Assembly (NCBI RefSeq): GCF_014048465.1
Contig: NZ_PDLY01000004.1
Span: 1 to 64,000 of the forward strand
Length of the DNA stretch: 64,000 nucleotides
Reading direction: 5' to 3'
DNA from: Bombella mellum
GTDB lineage: Bacteria; Pseudomonadota; Alphaproteobacteria; Acetobacterales; Acetobacteraceae
Part shown: positions 54,311 through 63,610 of the stretch, piece by piece
Position numbering within the stretch: the stretch's first letter is position 1
Layout of the letters: each line of letters begins with the position of its first letter
Notes under the pieces: generated by a model
The model's database searches: none
Told to the model about the DNA's origin: nothing
The model's input: only the letters and a program-made list of their open reading frames with translations
Position numbers and translations under genes: made by a program

Positions 54311-55486
54311 ATGATCGCCTCCATCATGCCGAATTACAAACGCTTTGACCTCGCCTTTGATCATGGCGAAGGCCTCTGGCTCACCGGCACGGATGGACGA
54401 CGCTATCTGGACTTCGGAGCCGGGATTGCCGTCTCCTCCCTCGGGCACAGTCATCCGGCCCTCGTGAAGGCCATCACCGAACAGGCCGGGAAGGTCATCC
54501 ACGTCTCGAACCTCTATCAGGTTCCGCAGGCCAGGGCACTGGCCGACCTGCTGGTGGCGAACAGCTTTGCGGACTCCGTCCTCTTCTGCAATTCTGGAGC
54601 GGAGGCCAACGAAGGTCTCATCAAGCTGATCCGGCGTGCCCAGTACAGGAACGGCCATCCTGAACGCACCCGCATCATCTGCTTCAGCAACGCCTTCCAC
54701 GGCCGGACGCTGGCCACCATCTCCGCCACCGGGAACCCGGCCTATCTTGAAGGGTTCGGCACGCCCGTGGATGGCTTCGACCATGTGCCCTTCAACGACA
54801 TCGACGCCGTGCGGGCCGCCGTGACGGACCAGACGGCCGGCATCCTGCTGGAACCCGTACAGGGGGAAAGCGGCATCCGGGCGGCGCATCATGAGTTCCT
54901 CCGTCAGCTCCGTGCCCTGTGTGATGAGAAAGGTCTGTATCTCGGCATTGACGAGGTGCAGAGCGGCATGGGCCGCACGGGCACCCTCTTCGCCTTCGAG
55001 CAGGCCGGAATCACGCCGGATGTCGTCTCCTCCGCCAAGGGCATCGGGGGCGGCTTCCCGCTGGGAGCGGTACTGGCCCGTGAAGAGCTGGCCAGACACC
55101 TCACGCCCGGCACGCATGGCACGACCTATGGCGGCAATCCCCTGGCCTGTGCCGCCGGTCTGGCCGTGGTGAAAGAAATACTGGCCCCCGGCTTTCTGGA
55201 CCATGTCCGCAGGACCGGCCAGGCCTTTGGAGAGATGCTCCAGAAATGCGTGACGGACCATCCCGCCATCTTTGAGGAAGCCCGTGGTGTCGGGCTGATG
55301 CGGGGCCTGCGCTGCCGCATCCCCGCCGGTGATGTTCTTGCCGCCGTCATGGCCGAGGGCCTGCTGGCCATCGGTGCAGGCGACAACGTGCTGCGCCTGG
55401 TGCCGCCCCTCATCGCAACCGAGGCTGACTGTCAGGAAGCCTGCACCCGCATCGGGCGTGCCGCTCACGCCCTTGCCAACAAGTAA
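54311..55486 (+). CDS. argD: Acetylornithine aminotransferase
   Basis: ArgD is a PLP class III aminotransferase of arginine synthesis, often also active on succinyldiaminopimelate. The 391-residue protein has YLDFGAGIAVSSLGHSHPALV, NSGAEANEGLIKL, AFHGRTLATIS, GIDEVQSGMGRTGTLFAFEQ and the PLP Lys in VVSSAKGIGGGFPLGA. Start is uncertain (54275, 54311 or 54326). It is followed by argF after 12 bp. Confidence 0.94.
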   Translation: MIASIMPNYKRFDLAFDHGEGLWLTGTDGRRYLDFGAGIAVSSLGHSHPALVKAITEQAGKVIHVSNLYQVPQARALADLLVANSFADSVLFCNSGAEANEGLIKLIRRAQYRNGHPERTRIICFSNAFHGRTLATISATGNPAYLEGFGTPVDGFDHVPFNDIDAVRAAVTDQTAGILLEPVQGESGIRAAHHEFLRQLRALCDEKGLYLGIDEVQSGMGRTGTLFAFEQAGITPDVVSSAKGIGGGFPLGAVLAREELARHLTPGTHGTTYGGNPLACAAGLAVVKEILAPGFLDHVRRTGQAFGEMLQKCVTDHPAIFEEARGVGLMRGLRCRIPAGDVLAAVMAEGLLAIGAGDNVLRLVPPLIATEADCQEACTRIGRAAHALANK

Positions 55487-55498
55487 GGAGACCCGTGC

Positions 55499-56467
55499 AT
55501 GGGCACCAGCAACGCCTCATCGCCCCGTCACTTCCTTGACATCAAGGACCACTCCACCGAGACGCTGCGGCACATCCTCTCGCTTGCCGCCCGGGTCAAG
55601 GCCCTCCAGCAGGGGCGCAGGCACCCGCTCTGCCCCGGCCTGCCGCTGGCCGGCCGTGCGCTCGGGCTGATGATGTCCCGCCCCTCCACACGCACCCGCG
55701 TGTCCTTCGAGGTCGGCATGAAGCAGCTTGGCGGGACCGTCAACGTGCTGACCCCGTCAGAGATGCAGCTGGGCCGTGGCGAGAGCATCGCCGACACGGC
55801 CCGGGTCCTGTCCCGCTTTCTGGACGTCATCACCCTGCGGACGGGTACGGACGCAAACCTGCGGGAACTCGCCCGCTGGAGCAGCGTCCCCGTCATCAAC
55901 GGGCTGACACCCATCTCCCACCCCGTCCAGATTCTGGCCGACATCCTCACCTTCGAGGAGCATCGTGGCCCGATCACCGGCAGGAAACTGGCCTGGATCG
56001 GTGACGGCAACAATGTCGCCACCTCCCTGATCGAGGCGGCGGCCCGTCTCGGCTTCACCCTCCATCTGGCCACGCCGAAAGGGGAATTCATCCCCTCCGA
56101 GGTCGCCGTAGACTGGGCACGCGGGAATGGCGGTGACATCCACCTGACCCACGACCCCAGGGAAGCTGCGGAAGGAGCCGATGCCATCATCACGGACACA
56201 TGGGTCAGCATGGGGGACAAGGATGCGGAAAAACGCCTCAAAATCTTCCGCCCCTACCATGTGGATGAGGCCATCATGGCCCTTGCCGCACCGGATGCCC
56301 TGTTCATGCACTGCCTGCCTGCCCATATAGGGGAGGAAGTCAGCGAGGCCGTTTTTGAAAGCCCGGCCTCCGTCGTGTTCGATGAAGCAGAAAACCGCCT
56401 GCATGCCCAGAAGGGACTTCTGCTCTGGTGTCTGGAGAAAGACGATCTTTCAGCCTATCAGAGCTGA
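55499..56467 (+). CDS. argF: Ornithine carbamoyltransferase
   Basis: ArgF makes citrulline from ornithine and carbamoyl phosphate. The 322-residue protein has the carbamoyl-phosphate loop SRPSTRTRVSFEVGM, HPVQILADILTFEEHRG and the ornithine motif LFMHCLPAHIGEEV. It starts after TAAGGAG, so it is coupled to argD. A 17-bp perfect inverted repeat lies just after its stop, before hslO. Confidence 0.96.
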   Translation: MGTSNASSPRHFLDIKDHSTETLRHILSLAARVKALQQGRRHPLCPGLPLAGRALGLMMSRPSTRTRVSFEVGMKQLGGTVNVLTPSEMQLGRGESIADTARVLSRFLDVITLRTGTDANLRELARWSSVPVINGLTPISHPVQILADILTFEEHRGPITGRKLAWIGDGNNVATSLIEAAARLGFTLHLATPKGEFIPSEVAVDWARGNGGDIHLTHDPREAAEGADAIITDTWVSMGDKDAEKRLKIFRPYHVDEAIMALAAPDALFMHCLPAHIGEEVSEAVFESPASVVFDEAENRLHAQKGLLLWCLEKDDLSAYQS

Positions 56468-56474
56468 ATTCTGA

Positions 56475-56534
56475 CCTGTCTTCCATCCTGATCCTCCTCC
56501 CGCACGGGGGGAAACGTTCAGGATGGAAGACAGG
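56475..56534 (+). repeat. 17-bp perfect inverted repeat between argF and hslO
   Basis: CCTGTCTTCCATCCTGA (56475-56491) and its exact reverse complement (56518-56534) flank a 26-nt loop holding a smaller G/C hairpin. It begins 8 bp after the argF stop and ends 22 bp before the preferred hslO ATG. No T-run follows, so it is not a standard intrinsic terminator. As RNA it would be very stable and could stabilise the argF end or control hslO translation. Confidence 0.8.
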
Positions 56535-56555
56535 ACAGGCCGGACAGAGAGGATT

Positions 56556-57542
56556 ATGACCCCGGTGACAGAAACCACGCCCTCCACGGAAGCCAGACGC
56601 CCGCATGACGTGCCTGACCTCACGGTCGCCCATGCCATCACGCCCTTCCATCTTGGCCATGTTCCCGTCCGGGGACGGCTGATCACGCTCGGCCCGCTGG
56701 CCGGTGCCATCCTCTCCCGTCACGACGGGCTGCCGGAGCCGGTCCGCCTCCTTGGCGGGCAGGCCCTCGCCCTCGTGGCCGCCATGGCGACCGCCCTCAA
56801 GTTCAAAGGGTCCTTCTCCCTTCAAGTAAAAGGGGATGGGCCGGTCTCCCTCTTTCTGGCGGACTGCACCGATACGGGCGAGCTGCGCTTCACGGCCCGC
56901 ATGGCCGAGGATCACCCCACCCCCCTGCCGGACGATGCCCCCGGCCTTCTGGGCAAGGGCTACATGGCCTTCACCGTGGACCAGGGACCGAACACGGAAC
57001 TGTATCAGGGAATTGTCGGGCTGGAGGGCAAGGACCTCTCCGAAATGGCCGTCCATTACTTCCAGACCAGTGAACAGCATGACTGCGCCATCCATCTCTT
57101 TTCCCGCCATACGGAAGCGGGATGGCAGGCCGGTGCCCTCGTGCTGGAACGCCTGCCGGACAGCACGCCCCTGGTCGACAATGACGACCAGAAACATGCC
57201 GAGGCCACCATCCAGGACCTGTGGGAGACGGCCCGCACCTTCGGTCAGACCCTGGCGGCTGACGAGCTGTTCGACCCGTCCATTTCCCCCGCCACGCTCA
57301 TCACCCGGCTTTTCGGGACGCTGGGCGTGGAGCTGGCCCCCGCCAGACCGCTCTCCTTCGGCTGCCGGTGCAGCCGGACACGCCTCCAGAGCGTGCTGGA
57401 ACGCTTCAGCCGGGATGACCTCGACCACATGGCCCAGGATGGCGTGATCTCCATGGAATGCCACTTCTGCAACACGGCCTTCACGTTCGACCGTGACAGC
57501 CTACCTGCGGGCCGGGCTGAAGGCACCGCCGGACCGTCATGA
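56556..57542 (+). CDS. hslO: Redox-regulated chaperone Hsp33
   Basis: Hsp33 is a holdase switched on by oxidation when its four zinc cysteines form disulfides. The 328-residue protein has the Hsp33 fold and the C-terminal CxC...CxxC pair (GCRCSRTRL and ECHFCNTAF). The ATG at 56556 has GAGAGGA upstream; the ATG at 56523 lies inside the right arm of a large hairpin and is less likely. It follows argF, a usual alphaproteobacterial order, and overlaps the next gene by 4 bp. Confidence 0.92.
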   Translation: MTPVTETTPSTEARRPHDVPDLTVAHAITPFHLGHVPVRGRLITLGPLAGAILSRHDGLPEPVRLLGGQALALVAAMATALKFKGSFSLQVKGDGPVSLFLADCTDTGELRFTARMAEDHPTPLPDDAPGLLGKGYMAFTVDQGPNTELYQGIVGLEGKDLSEMAVHYFQTSEQHDCAIHLFSRHTEAGWQAGALVLERLPDSTPLVDNDDQKHAEATIQDLWETARTFGQTLAADELFDPSISPATLITRLFGTLGVELAPARPLSFGCRCSRTRLQSVLERFSRDDLDHMAQDGVISMECHFCNTAFTFDRDSLPAGRAEGTAGPS

Positions 57543-58633
57543 CGGTCGGACTTCCCCCCTCCCTTCACAGGGGCGGGCAGCCGCTGACACGGCTCTATCC
57601 CGGCTGGCAGGCCAGCGCACGCTATCGTGCCCCTGCGGACGGGCTGGACGTCCTGAGCCTCCACCATACGGAAACCGGGCAGGAAGCCTGCTGGTGGCTG
57701 TCCTCCGATGATGAGATTCTGGCCTGCCACGCCCTTGCGCTGGACAGCCACTGGAACGGGCAGATCATGGAGGCCATCGGCCCTGCCCTCCAGCAGTTCT
57801 GCGCAGCCCTGCTGAGCGGTGAGACACCCCTGCCGGATGACGGCACAGGGCTGCATGACTCTCTGGTCCCCCTGACCAGCCTGCCGTCCGTCGCCCAGTT
57901 CCAGCTTCTGGGCCTCTGGTTCCAGGCGGCTGTCGGCACCAGGCTGCGCCTCCTGTCCCCCGCCTCCCTGCCGGATGACGACGGGATACGGCCGGACACC
58001 CCCACCGCCCCGTTCGCACCGGGACGCCTCAGGCACCTGCTCGACACCCAGCCCGTCGGCCCGCACACCATGACCACCTCTCCCTTCAGCGGGCGTATGC
58101 TGCGGGCCGAACTGACCATGCCGACAGAGAAAGGTGTGGCCTGCCGTTTCAGCGATGAAGAAGACGGGCAGACCTTCTATCTCTTCTGGTATACCCCCAC
58201 GGGCCGGAAGGCCCCTCCAAAGGACCGGAAACCCCTCTTCTATCACCCTGCGACACGGCTCCTGCTGGGAGACAGCCCTTTCCTCCCGCTCGTGCCGGTC
58301 TTCCTGCTGTCATGGTTCATCAGCAATCCGCACTGCGTGGAGGAACTGAGACACGCCCATCCCTTCCGTCTGGAAGATTACGGCGTGGGCCGGGCCTCCG
58401 CCCTGTGGGAAGAATTCATCCCGGCCACCCCCGCACCGGCTGCTGAAAAGCAGGAAGAGGCTGGACAAAACCGAACATCTTTTCCATTTTCATCTGAACT
58501 CTGGGTGCGGTCTTCCATCTTCAGGGCCGGTCAGGCGGCTGGCCTGCCGGGCAGGGAACGCTGGAAGAAATCCCCTCCGCAGAATCACGAAAAGACAACA
58601 GATGCCGGACATGAAAACCATGACGAATCATAG
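57539..58633 (+). CDS. Conserved-looking hypothetical protein coupled to hslO
   Basis: The 364-residue protein begins in an ATGA overlap with hslO. It shows no signal peptide and only one mildly hydrophobic stretch (PFLPLVPVFLLSWF, about 255-268). The first 300 residues look folded; the last 60 are Lys/Pro/Glu-rich and disordered, and overlap the next frame. I recognise no family. Coupling to hslO suggests a role in stress or with the lipoprotein downstream, but that is only context. Confidence 0.7.
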   Translation: MTVGLPPSLHRGGQPLTRLYPGWQASARYRAPADGLDVLSLHHTETGQEACWWLSSDDEILACHALALDSHWNGQIMEAIGPALQQFCAALLSGETPLPDDGTGLHDSLVPLTSLPSVAQFQLLGLWFQAAVGTRLRLLSPASLPDDDGIRPDTPTAPFAPGRLRHLLDTQPVGPHTMTTSPFSGRMLRAELTMPTEKGVACRFSDEEDGQTFYLFWYTPTGRKAPPKDRKPLFYHPATRLLLGDSPFLPLVPVFLLSWFISNPHCVEELRHAHPFRLEDYGVGRASALWEEFIPATPAPAAEKQEEAGQNRTSFPFSSELWVRSSIFRAGQAAGLPGRERWKKSPPQNHEKTTDAGHENHDES

Positions 58634-59474
58634 TGCCAGAAGGCCCCATCTGGTCAGCCGCATGAAGCTGCGTCCCTCTGTCTCCATCCTGGGGCTGTTC
58701 TGCGGGCTTTCCCTGCTGGCCGGCTGTGCCTCCGGAGGCTCCAGCGAGGAAAAATTTCCCGCACCGGACTACAGCTACCTTCCGCCGCTCAACCTGAATG
58801 TTGCCCAGGTTGACGTGAGCAACCAGGCCCGCCCGGATGGTGATGACCTGTCATCCAGCAGCCCGACCAACCCGGCCGACACGCTGGCCCTGATGGGGCA
58901 CCAGCGTCTCCATGCCACGGGGTCCTCCGGGACGGCCAACCTCGCCATCACGAAAATCGAGATGACCAAGGCTCCCCACCACGCCCTCAGCGGGAGCTAC
59001 ACGGTCCAGCTGCACGTGGATGACGTGACGCACAACCATCATGGCTTCATCACGGCCCATGTCCAGCGCACGATTGATGCCCCCGGCAAGCTGGGGCTGG
59101 AGCACAATCTCCATACCCTCAATGCGCAGCTGATGGACGACATGAATGTCGAGCTGGAATATCAGGTCCGCAGTCATCTTTCCTCCTGGCTGACGGATGC
59201 CACCGGCACCCCGCTCAACGCCACGACCATCCAGAGCCAGGACCTGGGCGGCACGGACCTTCCCGCTCCGGGTGCGGCCGGTACCCAGCCGATGGCCGGA
59301 ACTGTCCTGACCGGGGCGACCGCAACGGCAGCCCGGCCCGTGAGTAATGCCGCCGGGGCGGCAAGTACAGCCACAAGTAACTGGCCAAGGCAGACCGATA
59401 CAGGCATGGACCAAACAGCCCCTGCCACCCGTATCCACTCTCCGCCCCCGGGTATGCTGACCCTCCCCCAGTAA
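58602..59474 (+). CDS. Lipoprotein of unknown function downstream of hslO
   Basis: A 290-residue frame (starts at 58602, 58611, 58620 or 58662 are possible) with a lipoprotein signal and lipobox LLAGC; the version from 58662 gives the cleanest signal. The mature part has a folded centre (LAITKIEMTKAPHHALSGSYTVQLHVDD) and an Ala/Thr/Pro-rich disordered tail. I recognise no family. Its 5' end overlaps the previous gene by up to 32 bp. A terminator follows. Confidence 0.72.
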   Translation: MPDMKTMTNHSARRPHLVSRMKLRPSVSILGLFCGLSLLAGCASGGSSEEKFPAPDYSYLPPLNLNVAQVDVSNQARPDGDDLSSSSPTNPADTLALMGHQRLHATGSSGTANLAITKIEMTKAPHHALSGSYTVQLHVDDVTHNHHGFITAHVQRTIDAPGKLGLEHNLHTLNAQLMDDMNVELEYQVRSHLSSWLTDATGTPLNATTIQSQDLGGTDLPAPGAAGTQPMAGTVLTGATATAARPVSNAAGAASTATSNWPRQTDTGMDQTAPATRIHSPPPGMLTLPQ

Positions 59475-59520
59475 TGAATCGTAAACCATCTCACGGGGGA
59501 TAAAGAAACCGGACAGCAGG

Positions 59521-59558
59521 AATGACAGCAGATTAACTTGTATTCTGCTGTCATTTTT
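59521..59558 (+). terminator. Rho-independent terminator after the hslO operon
   Basis: A 12-bp perfect stem AATGACAGCAGA/TCTGCTGTCATT with an 11-nt loop runs into a TTTTT tract (59554-59558), about 45 bp past the lipoprotein stop. Confidence 0.9.
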
Positions 59559-59616
59559 CCCATTCTGGCATCCCTTCAGATAATTGTTCTTGTTCAGGAC
59601 CGGGCCGTACCGTGCG

Positions 59617-60393
59617 ATGACATCATCTTCTCCTCCCCGCTCTTACGGTGCTTCAGCCCCGCTGTCCCGGCGTGGCTTCATGGGGGGAGCGGCCTCGCTC
59701 TCCAGCGTGCCCCTGCTCAGCCGTACGGCAGAAGCCGAACCGGACAAGAAGGCTCCGAAAGTGCCGGAGAACGATCCGGCCCATTACAAACCCACCTTTT
59801 TCAGCCAGGAAGAATATCTCTTTCTCTGCCATGCCTGCGAGCGCATCTTCCCGCAGGATGAGAACGGCCCGGGGGCTCAGGCCCTTGGTGCTCCCCGCTT
59901 CATCGACAGGCAGATGTCCACGCCCTATGGCTTCGGTGATCTCTGGTACATGAAGGCCCCTTTCCACGAGGGGCCGCCCGAGCTGGGCTATCAGCTGCCA
60001 TACAACCCCCGGGACCTTTACCGGGGCACCATCACCCCCATCAACACGCACTGCCTCATGACCTACAACGCCCTGTTCGCCGCCCTTCCTCCGGACCGGC
60101 AGGACGAGGTCCTGCATGACATGGAAAACAACAGGCTCCGCTTCAACGACATTCCCGGTGCCGCCTTCTTCGAGCAGCTCCGCACCAACACGCTGGAAGG
60201 AGCCTTCGCCGACCCCGCCTACGGGGGCAACCACGACATGGGGGGCTGGAAGATGATGGGCTTCCCCGGTGCCCGGGCGGACTTCATGGACTGGATCAAT
60301 CAGGAGGGTGCCCCCTATCCTTTCGGGCCGGTCGGCATGCCCGCCAGACCTGATCCGTACAGCTCTGCTTTCCAGACCGACGAGGAGGGCTGA
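59617..60393 (+). CDS. Membrane sugar-acid dehydrogenase, small (Tat) subunit
   Basis: The 258-residue protein has a twin-arginine signal (LSRRGFMGGAASL) and matches the gluconate 2-dehydrogenase subunit 3 family, with LCHACERIFPQDENGPGA near the mature N-terminus. It is the exported partner of the flavoprotein subunit, which has no signal of its own and is co-exported. The ATG at 59617 is preferred over 59584. It is the first gene of the small-flavoprotein-cytochrome operon. Confidence 0.87.
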   Translation: MTSSSPPRSYGASAPLSRRGFMGGAASLSSVPLLSRTAEAEPDKKAPKVPENDPAHYKPTFFSQEEYLFLCHACERIFPQDENGPGAQALGAPRFIDRQMSTPYGFGDLWYMKAPFHEGPPELGYQLPYNPRDLYRGTITPINTHCLMTYNALFAALPPDRQDEVLHDMENNRLRFNDIPGAAFFEQLRTNTLEGAFADPAYGGNHDMGGWKMMGFPGARADFMDWINQEGAPYPFGPVGMPARPDPYSSAFQTDEEG

Positions 60394-60399
60394 CCCTTC

Positions 60400-62193
60400 A
60401 TGCCTGACGAAACATCCACCCCCACCAGACCGGACGTCCTTATCATCGGCGGCGGCTGGGCCGGCAGCATCATGGCCAAGGAACTGACCGAAGCCGGGCT
60501 GAACGTCACCATGCTGGAACGCGGGCACGACCACAGCACGGCCGTGGAAGGCACCTATCCCGGCTCGATTGACGAGCTGCGGGGGGCCATACGCAAACGC
60601 CTCTTCCAGAAACTGGCCCGCACGTCCCTGACCATCCGCAACCGCCCGGACCAGACGGCCCTGCCCTACCGCCAGCTGACGGCCTTCCTGCCAGGAGAGG
60701 GGGTCGGAGGAGCCGGGCTGCACTGGTCAGGCTGCCATTTCCGGGCCACGGAAGATGACCTTCGCCTGCGCAGTGCCACCATCGAACGCTACGGGGAAAA
60801 CTTCATCCCCAAGGACATGCACCTTCAGGATTACGGTGTCACCTATGGCGAGCTGGAACCGTTCTTCGACAAGGCGGAGAAGGTTTTCGGCACCTCCGGG
60901 GAGGCCTCGTCCGTAAGAGGGCAGAAGACGGGCCGGGGCAACATCTTTGCCCCGGACCGCTCTGACCATTTTCCCCTCCCCCCCATGGCGGACACCTTCT
61001 CGGCCAGCGTGTTCCGTGCCGCCGCCACCGACATGGGCTACCATCCCTTCAGCATCCCCGCCGCCAATGCGTCGCAGCCCTACACGAACCCCTATGGCTG
61101 CCAGATGGGGCCGTGCAACTTCTGCGGCTATTGCAGCGGCTATGCCTGCTACCTCTATTCCAAGGCCTCGCCCAACGTGAACATCCTGCCCGCCCTGCGG
61201 CAGGACAGGCGTTTCACGCTCATCACGCAGGCGCAGGTCCTGGAGATCATGCTCGATGACACCCACAAGAAGGCCACCGGCGTGCGGTATGTCGATCTCA
61301 GCAGCCGCACTGAAAAAACGCTGGAAGCCGACCTCGTCATCCTCAGTGCCTTCCAGCTCCACAATGTCCATCTCATGCTGGTCTCCGGCATCGGGCAGCC
61401 CTATGACCCCGTCACCCAGACCGGTACGATAGGCCGCAACTTCACCTATCAGACCATCACCTCCTCCCGTGTCTGGCTGCCGGAAGACCGTTTCACGAGC
61501 CAGTTCGTCGGAGCGGGGGGGGCCGGTGTGGCCATCGACGATTTCAACCACCCCGGCTTCGACCGGGGCCGGCTCGGTTTCATCGGCGGCTCGCCCATCT
61601 GGGTCAACCAGGCCGGCCTCAAACCCATCGCCGCCGCACAAGGCAGCGGGGGGAAAGGGGCTCCACGCTGGGGCAGTGCCTACAAGTCGGCCATGATCGA
61701 CCAGTACCGGCACTCGCTCGGCATTGATGCCCACGGCAGCAACATGGCCTACCGGGATGTCTATCTCGACCTCGACCCCACATGGACCAATGCCTACGGC
61801 CAGCCCCTCCTCCGGATGACCTTCACCTGGAAGGACAACGACATCCGCATGAACCAGCATGTCGTCAGCCATATCGGGGACATCGCCCATGCGATGGGTG
61901 CCACACGGACAAGCCTGAACAGCCTCCAGCCGGGCCAGCCTTTCGACAGCCGGGTCTATCAGACCACGCACCTCAACGGTGGCGTCATCATGGGGGAGAA
62001 CCCCAAAACCAGTGCCCTGAACCGCTACCTCCAGAGCTGGGATGTGCCGAACCTGTTCGTCATCGGCTCCAGTGCCTTCCCGCAGGGGATGGGCTACAAC
62101 CCGACGGGGCTGGTCGCCGCACTGGCCTACTGGTCCGCCCACCACATCCGCCGGACCTATCTCCGCAATCCCGGCCCGATGGTAAGCGCATGA
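60400..62193 (+). CDS. GMC flavoprotein subunit of gluconate-type dehydrogenase
   Basis: The 597-residue GMC oxidoreductase has the FAD motif LIIGGGWAGSIMAKEL (about 14-29), PGEGVGGAGLHWSG and the catalytic C-terminal HLNGGVIMG plus NPTGLVAALAYWSAHHI. A five-cysteine patch (about 234, 239, 242, 245, 250) matches the 3Fe-4S site of flavoprotein-cytochrome dehydrogenases. It oxidises a sugar or sugar acid in the periplasm. Gluconate 2-dehydrogenase is the best guess; 2-ketogluconate or sorbitol dehydrogenase cannot be excluded. Confidence 0.88.
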   Translation: MPDETSTPTRPDVLIIGGGWAGSIMAKELTEAGLNVTMLERGHDHSTAVEGTYPGSIDELRGAIRKRLFQKLARTSLTIRNRPDQTALPYRQLTAFLPGEGVGGAGLHWSGCHFRATEDDLRLRSATIERYGENFIPKDMHLQDYGVTYGELEPFFDKAEKVFGTSGEASSVRGQKTGRGNIFAPDRSDHFPLPPMADTFSASVFRAAATDMGYHPFSIPAANASQPYTNPYGCQMGPCNFCGYCSGYACYLYSKASPNVNILPALRQDRRFTLITQAQVLEIMLDDTHKKATGVRYVDLSSRTEKTLEADLVILSAFQLHNVHLMLVSGIGQPYDPVTQTGTIGRNFTYQTITSSRVWLPEDRFTSQFVGAGGAGVAIDDFNHPGFDRGRLGFIGGSPIWVNQAGLKPIAAAQGSGGKGAPRWGSAYKSAMIDQYRHSLGIDAHGSNMAYRDVYLDLDPTWTNAYGQPLLRMTFTWKDNDIRMNQHVVSHIGDIAHAMGATRTSLNSLQPGQPFDSRVYQTTHLNGGVIMGENPKTSALNRYLQSWDVPNLFVIGSSAFPQGMGYNPTGLVAALAYWSAHHIRRTYLRNPGPMVSA

Positions 62194-63566
62194 CCGTCCT
62201 TTCCCCCCGTCCCACCATCAGGAAACGCCTGTCCTCCGCCCGTGCCCTCCTTCTGGCAGGGCTGGGCCTGCTCGGCCTAGGAAGCTCCGGCCTGCCAGCC
62301 CGCCCCGCACTGGCTACGGATTCTCCCCTGCCTGCCGGCCTGATCGAGGAAGGCCACTATCAGGCGGTACTGGGAGACTGTGCCGCCTGCCACACCCAGC
62401 CCGGCCGTGCGCCCTACAGCGGAGGAATGCCCTTCAAGCTCCCCATAGGGACCATCTACTCCACCAACATCTCGCCAGACCCCGTCCACGGCATCGGCCG
62501 CTATACCGAGGCCGAGTTTGCCCGGGCCGTCCAGCTGGGCATCCGCAAGGATGGAAGTGCCCTCTATCCGGCCATGCCCTATCCGTCCTATGCCCGGCTG
62601 AGCAAGGCGGACATCCACGCCCTCTATGTCTATTTCCAGAGGGGCGTCGCTCCACAGCCCGTATCCCCTCCCCCGAACGGACTGATCTGGCCGCTCTCCA
62701 TGCGCTGGCCGCTGCACATCTGGCGGTGGCTGTTCTCTCCCTCCATCCAGTCGGCCCAGCTCCGCACCAACAACCAGTTCTCCGACCCCGTCCTCGCCCG
62801 TGGGGCCTATCTGGTGGAAGGCCCCGGCCATTGCGGGGCCTGCCACAGCCCCCGCAGCATCACCCTCAACGAGAAGGCCCAGACCGCCAAGGACGGGCCG
62901 CTCTTCCTCTCCGGCGGTGGCGTGGTGGAACAGTGGGTCGTTCCCTCCCTCCGGCAGGAGAACCGCACGGGCCTGGGCCGCTGGAGCGAGCAGGACATCG
63001 TGGACTTCCTCCGCACGGGCCGGGCACGGACGGGAGCCAGCTTTGGCGGCATGACGCCCGTCATCGTCCACAGTGCCCATGCCTTCAAGGATGACGACCT
63101 CCACGCCATCGCCCGCTATCTGAAGCAGCTGGCCCCGGCACGGAAGGAAACGCCCTGGGTCTACGACCCCACGACGACGGAAAGGCTGCGTCAGGCCGAT
63201 CTCTCCCAGCCGGGAGCGCAGACCTATGTGGACCGCTGCGCAGCCTGCCACCGCACGGACGGAGCCGGTTATGGCACGGTCTTTCCCCCTCTGGCGGGCA
63301 ATCCCGTCGTCATGACCGATGATGCCACGTCGCTCATCCACATCATCCTGGCCGGTGACAGCACCCATGCCCTGCCGACGACACCATCGGCCTTCGCCAT
63401 GCCCAGTTTTGCCGACACGCTCTCCGACAAAGAGATTGCCGACCTCGTCAGCTTCATCCGGCAGAGCTGGGGCAACAACGCCCGGGCGGTGAAAGAAGGG
63501 ACCGTCCGGCGCATACGTCAGAACCTGCCCCAGCTGGAAACGCCTGCCCAGCTGCCCAAGAACTGA
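62190..63566 (+). CDS. Three-haem cytochrome c subunit of the dehydrogenase
   Basis: The 458-residue protein begins in an ATGA overlap with the flavoprotein gene. It has a Sec signal (about 1-42) and three CxxCH haem sites: CAACH (64-68), CGACH (215-219) and CAACH (350-354). A hydrophobic C-terminal anchor is not obvious; WPLSMRWPLHIWRWLF (about 167-182) may touch the membrane. It passes electrons from the flavin and 3Fe-4S cluster to ubiquinone. Confidence 0.93.
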   Translation: MTVLSPRPTIRKRLSSARALLLAGLGLLGLGSSGLPARPALATDSPLPAGLIEEGHYQAVLGDCAACHTQPGRAPYSGGMPFKLPIGTIYSTNISPDPVHGIGRYTEAEFARAVQLGIRKDGSALYPAMPYPSYARLSKADIHALYVYFQRGVAPQPVSPPPNGLIWPLSMRWPLHIWRWLFSPSIQSAQLRTNNQFSDPVLARGAYLVEGPGHCGACHSPRSITLNEKAQTAKDGPLFLSGGGVVEQWVVPSLRQENRTGLGRWSEQDIVDFLRTGRARTGASFGGMTPVIVHSAHAFKDDDLHAIARYLKQLAPARKETPWVYDPTTTERLRQADLSQPGAQTYVDRCAACHRTDGAGYGTVFPPLAGNPVVMTDDATSLIHIILAGDSTHALPTTPSAFAMPSFADTLSDKEIADLVSFIRQSWGNNARAVKEGTVRRIRQNLPQLETPAQLPKN

Positions 63567-63578
63567 CCCCTCATGAAA

Positions 63579-63610
63579 AAAGGGCGGCCCGCATGGAGAT
63601 GCCGCCCTTT
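63579..63610 (+). terminator. Hairpin terminator after the dehydrogenase operon
   Basis: AAAGGGCGGC (63579-63588) and GCCGCCCTTT (63601-63610) form a 10-bp perfect stem 12 bp past the cytochrome stop. The plus-strand T-tract is only three bases, so termination may be partial. Confidence 0.65.
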
